In this document: one piece after another, positions 1 through 8,031 of the stretch | How the letters are laid out: each line of letters starts with the position of its first letter | Numbering within the stretch: the stretch's first letter is position 1 | NCBI GenBank assembly: GCA_903840415.1 | Contig: CAIMFY010000038.1 | Span: forward strand, 1 to 62,385 | DNA from: an uncultured Opitutia bacterium | GTDB taxonomy: Bacteria; Verrucomicrobiota; Verrucomicrobiia; Opitutales; Opitutaceae | Direction of reading: 5' to 3' | Length of the DNA stretch: 62,385 bases | The notes under the pieces: generated by a model | The model's input: the letters and a program-made list of their open reading frames with translations, nothing else | Told to the model about the DNA's origin: nothing | Databases searched by the model: none | Position numbers and translations under genes: made by a program

Positions 1-3000
1 AGATAGCTGCACGGGGGTGCCGGGCGGCAACGCGTTCGCCGAGCCGAGTTGGACCGTGCCCGCCTGAATCGTGGCGTTGCCCGTGAAGGTGTTGTTGCCG
101 CCAAGCGTGAGCATTCCGGTGCCCGCCATGGTGAAGCCGCCAGTGCCCTGCAGCGCGCCGGTGAAGGTCGAGCTTCCGGTCTGGTTGATCGTCAGCGCGG
201 CGCCGCCCAGGGCGACGTTGCCTGCGCCGGACAGCTGGCCGACGGTGACCGGGTTGCCGTTCAGGTCGAGCATCGCGCCGGCAGACAGCTGAAGGGGGGT
301 ATTGGGCGGCAGCGCACCCGGAGTCAACGCCGCGAGCTTGACCATGCCCGATTGGATGGAGGTTGTGCCGGTGTAGCTGTTATTTCCGCTGAGGGTAACC
401 ATGCCAGTGCCTGACATCGTGAAGCCGCCCGCGCCCTGCATCTGACCGCCGTAGGTGCTCAAGCCGGAGGGTTGAAAAGTGAGCCCGGAACCCACATTCA
501 TGGTGCCGGATCCGGAGAGATCGGCAAACGTCTGCGCATGGCCGTTGGCGTTGAAGGTCGCGTTGGGGTCGATTTGAAGTGTCGTGAATGGGCTCAGCGA
601 GTTGTCGGCGGTGAGCAGGAGCGTGCCTTGCTTCACGTAGGTGGCGCCCATGTAAGTGTTGTTGCCGCCCAACGCAAGTGTGCCACTGCCAATTTTCAAA
701 AGTGTGCCGACGCCGGTGATGGGGCCGTTCAAGTCAAGCCGGTAGGCGTTAGGCGTATTGATGGTGCCACCACCGCTGTTGAGCGTGACCGGGCGTATGG
801 ACGTGATTGAGTTGGAAATCGCCAAAGTGCCACCGTTGAGAGTCAATGGCGTAGACGCCGTGCCAAGCTGGCTGTCGGCGCCGACGACAATGTTGCCGCC
901 AGTGATGGTGGTGCCACCATAGTAGGTGTTGTTGCTCGAGCCAAGCACGAGCGTGCCAATACCGCTCTTGATGAGACCGCCTGGGCCGCCAATGTCACCG
1001 CTCCAAGTGATGTTGTTCGCAGCATTGTCGAGGACAAAGCCGCCACCACCGATACCAAGGGAGACAGCGCGGTTGGAAGTGATGTTGTTCGAGGCGAGGA
1101 GGACCCCGCCGCCGTTCAGGCTGAGCGGGCCAGTGCCAGCGCCGAGCGGGCCACTGGCAGCGCCGAGCACGTCGTTGCCGCTGATGCTGAGTGTGCCGCC
1201 GGCGATTGTCGTGTTTCCGCTGTAAGTGTTGGTTCCACTGAACACGACTATGCCGCCCGCCGCGATGGTTACATCATTAGTGCCGGTCAGGCCCTGAGTC
1301 AGGGTGAGGGTGCCTGGGGTGGCCGGGATGATGCCTGGCAAGACACTGTAAGTGCCCGGCACGCCGCCGAAGCGGTAGCCGCTGCTGCCAGGCGTCACAT
1401 TGCCGCTGTAACTAAACTGGCCCGCCGCGCCGAGGCTGACATTAGGGAGACTGGTAAAGTTGAGAGAGCTAGCGCTGGTGGCGCCGAGAGCCACCGCCCC
1501 GGTGGAATTGGTGCTGATGTAGTTGAGGAATGACGGATCGATTGCGGTATCAGTGCCGACCGCGCCGCCGCTCTGCACCGTGATGCTCCCGGAGCTATTG
1601 GGCGCGCTGGTGAGCGCGCTGGTCGTCTGAAAGTATAGCATGCCACCCGAATTGATCGTCGTGCCGCCGGTATAGGTGTTGGTGCCAGAGAGCACCACCT
1701 TCCCGCCTTTGACGACGGTCAGCGCACTTGAGCCAGTGAGGTTGCTTGATACGATGAGCTTGTTTGAACCACCGCCCAAGAGATAACCGGAGGCTCCGGG
1801 AGTGAGCACGCCACTGTAGGTGACGCTGCTTGTGCTAGCCGCACCGAGGCTGACGCTTGAGAGACTCGTGAAGTTGAGGGCGTTGCTGCTGTCGATGCCA
1901 AGGGCCACGGCGCCGGTGGAACTGGAGTTAATGCGTCCAAGAAAAGACTGATCGATGGCATAGTTCGTCGCCGCAATTGCAATCGCTGGCACGCCGTTTT
2001 GCACGGTGCCTTGCACGGTGATATTGGCTCCACTGTCACCGATGGCACTCGCGGAACCGAAAGCAACCGTGCCGCCGGCAATCGTGATTCCACCACTGTT
2101 GCTATTGGGGCCATTGAGCAGGAGCGTGCCAGAACCGTCCTTCGTGAGTGCACCTGAGCCAGAGAGACTACCTGAGGCAGTAAGCGTATTATTTCCGCCT
2201 ACTTTAATGGTGCTGTTGGCATTTAGGCTGAAGGTGCGGTCGGTGGAAAATGTGCCGCTGGCAAGCAGCGTGCCGCCGTTGAGAATGACGGAACTGATAT
2301 TGGGGCCGAGTTGGCCGGCGGTGGTTACATCGAGCGTGCCTTCAGAAATGCGGATTGCCCCCGTCATATTGTTATTGTTATTGTTTATGCCGGGGCCGTG
2401 CAGCAGCAGCGTCCCGAGGCCGACCTTCTCGAGTTGGCCGTTGCCGGTCAGATTCCCAGCAGCGAAAAAGTAGATTGAATTACCTTGCGCATCGACTGAC
2501 TTGACATCGATCGCGCTATTGGAGGTGACGTTAATGTTGCGGTCGGTCAGAAAATTGCCGCTCACGCGCAGCGTGCCGCCGTCGAGTATGAGCGAGTTGA
2601 TGGCGCAACCTAACGAGGCCGGATTGGACACATCGAGGATGCCGGCCGCTATGCTGACATTGCCGGTCAGGTTGTTGAACCCACGCAGCGCGAGGGTGCC
2701 GGTGCCGAGTTTGTCGAACTGCCCGTTGCCCATGAAAGGACTACTGACGGTGAGCGTGGAGGTGTCCGCAACGGAGATGCGGCCCTCGGTGAAGACATTG
2801 AACATACGCCCGCTGGAAATGGGAAAAGTCGTGCTGGCGAGCAATGTGCCGCCGCTCAGGAAAACCGGCCCGTAAGCATTTCCGAGGTTGGACTCACTCG
2901 CGATCGAAAGCACACCCTTGGAGATCATAGTGCCACCAAAGTAGGTGTTGGTGCCGGAGACCACGACCGTGCCTGTGCCATCCTTGGTGAACAGCCCTGG

Positions 3001-3447
3001 GCCACTGATGGAACCAGCGAGCGTGATGTCGCCGCTGTCGGTGTAAAACATTGTCGGTCCCGATAAAATCAGAGGATTGTTGATCACGGTCGTGGCGTTG
3101 TTGCTAAACTTGCCAATGCCAGCCACGGGACTGAGGTTGAACTGGAAGGTGCTGCCACCGAGCGTGACGGCGCCGCTGGGAAACAACAACTCTGTGACCG
3201 ACCACGGCAGGCTGACGCTCTGCGTGTCGTTCGGCGTGCCCCCCACCAATTTCATGTAGCTGTTGCCCTGAGTTGGCGGCACCGCGTTGCCCTGCCAATT
3301 GGCGGCGACGTTCCAGTCACCGCTCGTCGAGCCGGTCCACACATAGAGGGACGAGTTGGTTTGGGCGCGAAGAAGTCCGATGCTAGCGACAAGGAACAGT
3401 GCTGCGCAAAATGCAGCAGAAAGCCGGTGGCTGGGTAGTAGGTGCAT
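1..3447 (-). CDS. Autotransporter-associated beta-strand repeat surface protein (partial, C-terminus beyond left edge)
   Basis: The minus frame stays open from an ATG at 3447 to the window edge (1149 codons, no stop). Residues 1-33 form a signal peptide: a hydrophobic stretch ending LLRAQ. The mature part begins with a YVWTGSTSGDWNVAANW block typical of passenger proteins with PATR (TIGR02601) repeats. After that come many repeats of the form GGNNTFTG / GTLxLxG / SGTNTYSGxTTIxxGG, roughly every 90-130 residues, which fold as a parallel beta-helix. Two blocks near 1400-1500 and 1790-1920 are near-duplicates (STGAVALG, LNFTSL, VSLGAA). Composition is Gly/Ser/Thr/Asn-rich and Cys-free after the signal peptide. 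In Verrucomicrobiota such proteins end in either a PEP-CTERM anchor or an autotransporter barrel; the deciding C-terminus is not in the window. Role: probable large exported surface adhesin or matrix protein. Confidence 0.85.
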   Translation of the reverse strand, partial: MHLLPSHRLSAAFCAALFLVASIGLLRAQTNSSLYVWTGSTSGDWNVAANWQGNAVPPTQGNSYMKLVGGTPNDTQSVSLPWSVTELLFPSGAVTLGGSTFQFNLSPVAGIGKFSNNATTVINNPLILSGPTMFYTDSGDITLAGSISGPGLFTKDGTGTVVVSGTNTYFGGTMISKGVLSIASESNLGNAYGPVFLSGGTLLASTTFPISSGRMFNVFTEGRISVADTSTLTVSSPFMGNGQFDKLGTGTLALRGFNNLTGNVSIAAGILDVSNPASLGCAINSLILDGGTLRVSGNFLTDRNINVTSNSAIDVKSVDAQGNSIYFFAAGNLTGNGQLEKVGLGTLLLHGPGINNNNNNMTGAIRISEGTLDVTTAGQLGPNISSVILNGGTLLASGTFSTDRTFSLNANSTIKVGGNNTLTASGSLSGSGALTKDGSGTLLLNGPNSNSGGITIAGGTVAFGSASAIGDSGANITVQGTVQNGVPAIAIAATNYAIDQSFLGRINSSSTGAVALGIDSSNALNFTSLSSVSLGAASTSSVTYSGVLTPGASGYLLGGGSNKLIVSSNLTGSSALTVVKGGKVVLSGTNTYTGGTTINSGGMLYFQTTSALTSAPNSSGSITVQSGGAVGTDTAIDPSFLNYISTNSTGAVALGATSASSLNFTSLPNVSLGAAGQFSYSGNVTPGSSGYRFGGVPGTYSVLPGIIPATPGTLTLTQGLTGTNDVTIAAGGIVVFSGTNTYSGNTTIAGGTLSISGNDVLGAASGPLGAGTGPLSLNGGGVLLASNNITSNRAVSLGIGGGGFVLDNAANNITWSGDIGGPGGLIKSGIGTLVLGSSNNTYYGGTTITGGNIVVGADSQLGTASTPLTLNGGTLAISNSITSIRPVTLNSGGGTINTPNAYRLDLNGPITGVGTLLKIGSGTLALGGNNTYMGATYVKQGTLLLTADNSLSPFTTLQIDPNATFNANGHAQTFADLSGSGTMNVGSGLTFQPSGLSTYGGQMQGAGGFTMSGTGMVTLSGNNSYTGTTSIQSGMVKLAALTPGALPPNTPLQLSAGAMLDLNGNPVTVGQLSGAGNVALGGAALTINQTGSSTFTGALQGTGGFTMAGTGMLTLGGNNTFTGNATIQAGTVQLGSANALPPGTPVQLS

Positions 3448-3807
3448 GAGTGGGGGCTTCTGAGGGCGGTTGAAAATTTTCTTGGGAAGCAGATTCATCT
3501 GGCACCGGTGCTTGGCGTTTGCCGGTGGATGAGCGAGTCGTTGCTAGTAGGCTTTGCACGGGCCTCCGTGCTTGGCAAAAGATTCCGAAGCCAAAAATTA
3601 CACCGGCCCATAGGGGGTTGACCTGTTTTTTGAGAGTGGAAAAAGGCCCTCGAATTGCAATTTGTGATGAAGGCGCCGCGGTCGCAAAGGCTCTGGGCAG
3701 GCGAGCAGAAAATTCCGAGTCGGCGTTTTTTCGGAGCCAAAAGCCACACTGAATGCGTTCGCTGGTGGGCTCGGCAGCCAAGTCACATCCTGATCAGAAG
3801 CGGTTCA
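3448..3807. other. Intergenic region, 360 nt, no gene recognised
   Basis: This lies between two minus-strand genes and should hold the promoter of the surface-protein gene starting at 3447. Short open frames occur in several frames but have no recognisable domain and overlap one another. The near-repeated segments around 3574-3597 and 3707-3750 (both rich in ATTCCGA and GCCAAAA) suggest a decayed repetitive sequence, which I cannot confirm without a genome. Confidence 0.4.
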
Positions 3808-5493
3808 TCAAGAATGCTGACTGATCCCGAGATTGAGCCAGTGCTCGGTCATTTTGAGCTCGGCGCTTTTGCCGTCGGTGATGAGCAGCCCTATCTGATA
3901 GTTTCCCGTCGGCAAAAGATTCCGCGCCACCACAAAACTATAGCCGCAGTCTCGCCAGAGTGGTTCATGGAACGCTTTCGCCACGTCTGGGCGCGCGACT
4001 CCAAACGCCTTAAACACCAAGGTCTGCGCATCCGACCGCAGCACGACGTAGATCTGTCCGGACTTGGATTTGCGCTGCGGAAACATGGCCCAGCCTTCGA
4101 ACCCGACCGCATGTTGGTCAGCAGTTAGATCGGTGATGTAGGTAACCATTTGGGGGTTGAATACCGGTTCAGGCACTTTGGACTGGTCGCAAAAACGCGG
4201 AAGCCGGTAGATGCCGCGGGCGGCCGCCTGAGCGAGGATCCGCTTGGCGGTATCCCGTTCTGGGTGCAACCGGAACGGTGCGGCGTGACCTTCCTCACCG
4301 TATTGCTCGAAGCGGATGGCGGGGTAGACGCGAGAGAACGCAAACGTCTCGGCGTCTTGGGCGGACGCGATGTTGGCGGCAACGTTAAACAGCGCGAGCA
4401 CCGGCAGGCAACCGGCAAGGAGGCCGAACGGGTGCGTGGGCATCGTCCATTGTTCGAGCACCATGAAGACCGTCAGGGTCCAGGCCAGTGAACCGAGAAT
4501 GAGGTAGCGCGATTGTATCTGACTGCTGGCGACCTCATACCTTCCAAACGCCACCAGCGCAAGCGATACGACCGTAAAAAGCGTGAATGGCATAAGCACG
4601 GGCTCGCGCCGCCACGCTCCCCGCCAGCCGAGCCAACTAAGCGCGACGACCAAAACCATTCCAAACAGCGGTGCGGGACTCCGGGCACCGAATGTTAGCG
4701 GGCCACCGAGCAGAGCCAGCCAAAATTGCGTGAGCCGGCCGAGACCAGCGGGTGAAAAATCTCGAATGTGATGCGAGGCATGAATCTCAAATCCATGGGA
4801 AAAAAGGGCGAGGTTCAACCCGGCGAGGGCGCACCAGGCGAACAGCCTCCGCTGTCGCTTGGCGCTCCAGAGCATCGCTGCTCCAATCAGCCAGACGACA
4901 CAACCGTGCGCCAGACTGTAGGTGGCGAGCACCGCACACATGGCTCCTGCAACCCACGCCAATCGTCCCTCGCGCGCGATTGCAACAACGGCGCCGCCAG
5001 CCAGGGCTAAGACGAGAAAATGATCAATTGACGCGCCTGACCAAAGGAACGGTTCATAGTGCTCGAGGTGAAACAAGCCAAAGGCTAGCAGCACGCCGAG
5101 CCGGACGCGCCGCTCCCATGGCCGCACCGCAGCGATTAAAGTCGCACACAGCCCGAACAGCGCAAAATTGCCCAATACGCTGATGATGTCGAAATTCACG
5201 CCGCCACTCAGGCCATAGCTAGCTGCGAAGATCAGCCGGCTCGTCGCAGTGCGGTGTTCGTTTTCTAGTCTGAACAACCACCCCACGAATTCCCTCCAGT
5301 TCATTCCGGCGTCGATTTGCAGCAACGGCGCGAGGACGCTATCGTATTCATCCCAAAACGCGATGTTATGGCACGCTGCGGCAATTTGGACAATAATGTA
5401 AGCCACCGGCACCGCGGCGACTGCTGTTAAAAAAAGAGGTAACGTGAAACGGTGCGCGCCGCCGTTGTGGGGCGCTTTCGGCGCGTCGATCAT
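3808..5493 (-). CDS. Polytopic membrane protein of unknown function
   Basis: 561 residues, which I do not recognise as a named family. Residues 17-40 form the first membrane helix, followed by a conserved-looking acidic loop FWDEYD at 46-51. About eight to ten further hydrophobic helices extend to about residue 400. The last 140 residues are soluble and predicted extracytoplasmic, with beta-rich character (VGFEGWAMFP, IYVVLRS). A multi-helix core with an acidic motif after helix 1 and a soluble C-terminal domain resembles GT-C-type glycosyltransferases or polymerases, where an early D/E loop is catalytic. That is only a structural analogy. It stands alone on the minus strand, 360 nt upstream of the surface-protein gene, so a joint role at the cell surface is possible but unproven. 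Confidence 0.7.
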   Translation of the reverse strand: MIDAPKAPHNGGAHRFTLPLFLTAVAAVPVAYIIVQIAAACHNIAFWDEYDSVLAPLLQIDAGMNWREFVGWLFRLENEHRTATSRLIFAASYGLSGGVNFDIISVLGNFALFGLCATLIAAVRPWERRVRLGVLLAFGLFHLEHYEPFLWSGASIDHFLVLALAGGAVVAIAREGRLAWVAGAMCAVLATYSLAHGCVVWLIGAAMLWSAKRQRRLFAWCALAGLNLALFSHGFEIHASHHIRDFSPAGLGRLTQFWLALLGGPLTFGARSPAPLFGMVLVVALSWLGWRGAWRREPVLMPFTLFTVVSLALVAFGRYEVASSQIQSRYLILGSLAWTLTVFMVLEQWTMPTHPFGLLAGCLPVLALFNVAANIASAQDAETFAFSRVYPAIRFEQYGEEGHAAPFRLHPERDTAKRILAQAAARGIYRLPRFCDQSKVPEPVFNPQMVTYITDLTADQHAVGFEGWAMFPQRKSKSGQIYVVLRSDAQTLVFKAFGVARPDVAKAFHEPLWRDCGYSFVVARNLLPTGNYQIGLLITDGKSAELKMTEHWLNLGISQHS

Positions 5494-5941
5494 ACGGGTG
5501 CAAGTCTAGGGTTTTGGGAAAAATATTTGGTCAACTCGCAACCAATTTTCCAGGGGAGGAGCGATTGCGACGAAATCACGGGGCAATTCTCGGACAGTAA
5601 GTTAGGGTATATCACCCACCAATCCGATCGCATGCAGTACTTTGATAAGCGTTGGATAATTTCCCCGCTCCACCTGATAGAATCTAGGCAGCCATCTTGC
5701 CCCGGAGCCAGCCGGCCGGCCGTCAAATCGCTAGGGCATCGGCGCGCGCCCAGAGCTTCTCGCCCGTTCTATTCCAATCAGGCCAATCTCAATTCCAGAA
5801 CAGCCTTTCGGCTGGGGCACATAACCGTCGCCCTGCCATGGTAAGCCTGTTGATCCCTGTTTCGCGAAAATCGTTCTAGAACCGCTAACGGATTCCGCGC
5901 CTCGGTCGTAAAGCGATGGGTGATCTGATCATCAAATCCAT
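5494..5941. other. Divergent intergenic region, 448 nt
   Basis: This separates the minus-strand membrane-protein gene from the plus-strand kinase gene and should hold both promoters. At 5886-5913 (plus) there is TAAC, 15 nt, GTCGTAAAG, ending 28 nt before the kinase ATG. It resembles, with mismatches, the sigma-28-like motif found at four other sites in the window and is only a weak candidate. No conserved gene is visible. Confidence 0.4.
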
Positions 5942-7471
5942 ATGACGCCCAAGATTCTTATCGTGGATGACGAGGAAGTTAACCGCCTCGCGCTAGAGGC
6001 ATTTCTGGCCGTCGATGGCTATGAGGTGCATTTCGAATCGCGAGGTTCCCAAGCCTGCGAGCGAGCGAGAGCGCTGCGTCCAGATCTGATCCTGCTGGAC
6101 GTGATGATGCCCGATATAGACGGATTCTCGGTCTGCCGTCAGATCCGGGCGGATCCTGTCATCGGGCGTATACCGGTCATCTTAATAACCGCACTGGACG
6201 ACGACGCTTCTAGGCTCGAAGGCCTGCAGGCTGGCGCCGACGAGTTTGTCACGAAACCCTGCCACCGCGGGGAGTTGAGGGCCCGCGTCAAAACGATCGT
6301 GATGCTCAATCGATTTCGGAGCATCGCTGAGTCACGCGCGCGATTTGAGCAACTATTCGAACTGGCTCCCATGGCCATTGTGTTGGCAGACCCGAAGGGC
6401 CGAGTGCTGCATGCCAATCCATGGGCGGATTCGTTGCTCGCGTTCAATCCTGTCAGCCATCTCGCCGGCACAAGACTCGCCACCTATTTCAACACTGCGG
6501 GTGCGGCGGCCGTGCTGGAGGGAATCAGCGGAGCGCTGGCGGGAAAAATACCCGAGCCGCGTGAAGTGAGAACCGGTTCGGGCTCCACTGAGCGCATCAT
6601 GCAATTGCGGGTCACAAGCGCGCCGGATGGTGACGGGCAGATCGCCCTGCTGGTATTCGATGATATCACGACCGAGATGCGAGCACGCCAAGCCTTGGAA
6701 AATCTAAATGCACGATTGGAAAAAATGGTGCGGGCTCGCACCGGACAATTGGAGGAGGCAAATACCCTGCTGATGTCCTATGCCAGCTTCGTGTCGCACG
6801 ACCTCCGATCACCACTCACGGTCGTGAAGGGAAATCTGGCGTTGATCCAGGAAGGCATGGTCCCCATCAATGCCGAGGCGGCCCCGTTAGTCGGTGAGGC
6901 TTGGTCGGCAGCGACCATGATGGATGAATCGATCCAGAATATCCTGCAACTCGCGCGCGACGAACACGCCGGCCACGCGATGGCGCCGGGGACCGCTGTT
7001 GATCCCGCGCCCATTGTCCAGCGGCTGGTCGGTTACCTTCGGGGCTCCATGTCAAATCGGCATATTAATTTCGCAATCGGCGAGCTTCCTCCGGTTGGCG
7101 CCAGCGCGGTGGTGCTGGAGCGTATCTTCTACAACCTGCTCATCAACGCCGTGAAATATTCGGCGGCGCAGAACGCACCCTGCGTCGAAATCGGAGCGAG
7201 GGACGGAGAAAAATCTCCGGTGCTCTACGTCCGCGACAATGGGATCGGCTTCGATCCGAACGAGACGGACCGGCTGTTTCACGAGTTCTCCCGTCTGTCC
7301 ACGGCCGCTGGCACCGACGGGATGGGGCTCGGGTTGTCATTCGTCTCCCGGCTCGTCAAGGCTCACGGCGGTCGCATCTGGGCGGAGAGCAAACCCGGCG
7401 CGGGCGCCACGTTTTTTGTGCAATTGCCAGCGCCGCAAAGCGAGCCCGCCATGGCGCTGGCGTCCGGGTAA
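5942..7471 (+). CDS. Response-regulator/histidine-kinase hybrid (REC-PAS-HisKA-HATPase)
   Basis: 509 residues, no membrane segments, so a cytoplasmic sensor. REC domain 1-125 has the acidic pair DD at 9-10, phospho-acceptor D53 (LLDVMMP) and K105. A PAS domain spans about 130-255. A coiled linker leads to the HisKA box with H286 in SHDLRSPL. HATPase follows, with N box around N402 (NLLINAVKYS), G1 DNGIGF and G2 GMGLGLSF. All catalytic motifs look intact. An N-terminal receiver ahead of the kinase means it probably accepts a phosphoryl group from another kinase or is modulated by one; it has no DNA-binding output. The ATG at 5942 directly precedes the REC fold. It is the first gene of the signalling block that runs to the H-NOX module. 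Confidence 0.9.
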   Translation: MTPKILIVDDEEVNRLALEAFLAVDGYEVHFESRGSQACERARALRPDLILLDVMMPDIDGFSVCRQIRADPVIGRIPVILITALDDDASRLEGLQAGADEFVTKPCHRGELRARVKTIVMLNRFRSIAESRARFEQLFELAPMAIVLADPKGRVLHANPWADSLLAFNPVSHLAGTRLATYFNTAGAAAVLEGISGALAGKIPEPREVRTGSGSTERIMQLRVTSAPDGDGQIALLVFDDITTEMRARQALENLNARLEKMVRARTGQLEEANTLLMSYASFVSHDLRSPLTVVKGNLALIQEGMVPINAEAAPLVGEAWSAATMMDESIQNILQLARDEHAGHAMAPGTAVDPAPIVQRLVGYLRGSMSNRHINFAIGELPPVGASAVVLERIFYNLLINAVKYSAAQNAPCVEIGARDGEKSPVLYVRDNGIGFDPNETDRLFHEFSRLSTAAGTDGMGLGLSFVSRLVKAHGGRIWAESKPGAGATFFVQLPAPQSEPAMALASG

Positions 7472-7689
7472 ACACGGTCGTTCATGTCGTCTCCTTCCAT
7501 TGCACAACCTGCGTATGCCATCCTCCGATCAAGCAGGGGGATCTACTCGCCCGGGCTTAAATCCTCCCGTGGCTCAAATGCGCAAGGAAACTTCCCTCAG
7601 CTGGCGGGAGAAATATTGTCCTCGAAATCCACTGCAAATAAAGGGAGGGGCTTTTATTTGTAGGCACAACCGATGGAGAGTAGCGCAAA

Positions 7690-8031
7690 ATGAAGGATAT
7701 ATCTAACCGCGTCGGCGCCGCTCCTGTTGGAGTTGCGACCGATTCACCCCGGGCAAGCTCGCCTCAATCGGTGGAGTTGTTCCACCAGCATCAGGACGAG
7801 ATCGGTTGCGTGCTGTGCGATGCGGTCATGCCCCGGATGGACGGTTGGGCGACCCAAGCGGCGTTGCGGCAACTCGCACCTGATCTGCCGGTGGTTCTGG
7901 CCAGCGGATACGACGAGGCCCAAATCAAGCAAGGCGATCATCCCGAACGCCCCCAAGCCTTCCTGAAGAAACCTTTTGAGTTAGAGGCATGCATCAAAAT
8001 GATCCATCTCTTGACCACTCCACGGGATTGA
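7690..8031 (+). pseudogene. Truncated receiver-domain remnant
   Basis: 113 residues. From about residue 28 on it matches the second half of a REC domain as found at the C-terminus of hybrid kinases: VELFxQHQDEI, a D in CVLCDAVMPRMDG, then LPVVLASGYDE and the KKPFE lysine. The first two strands and the acidic pocket (normally IxxVDDE) are missing and replaced by unrelated sequence, so a functional metal site cannot form. It is most likely a leftover of a degraded hybrid kinase. Its end overlaps the annotated start of the next kinase by 43 nt, which suggests that gene's true start may be later. Confidence 0.55.

Noticed and set aside
1-3447. Tandem GTN-rich repeats as a CRISPR-like or satellite array
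   Set aside because: The periodicity is at protein level, sits in one open frame, and spacing and sequence vary as expected for beta-helix repeats.
3519-3786. Overlapping small frames on both strands upstream of the surface-protein gene
   Set aside because: No domain, and frames in opposite directions share the same bases. I had an impression of a dispersed repeat but cannot verify it from one window.
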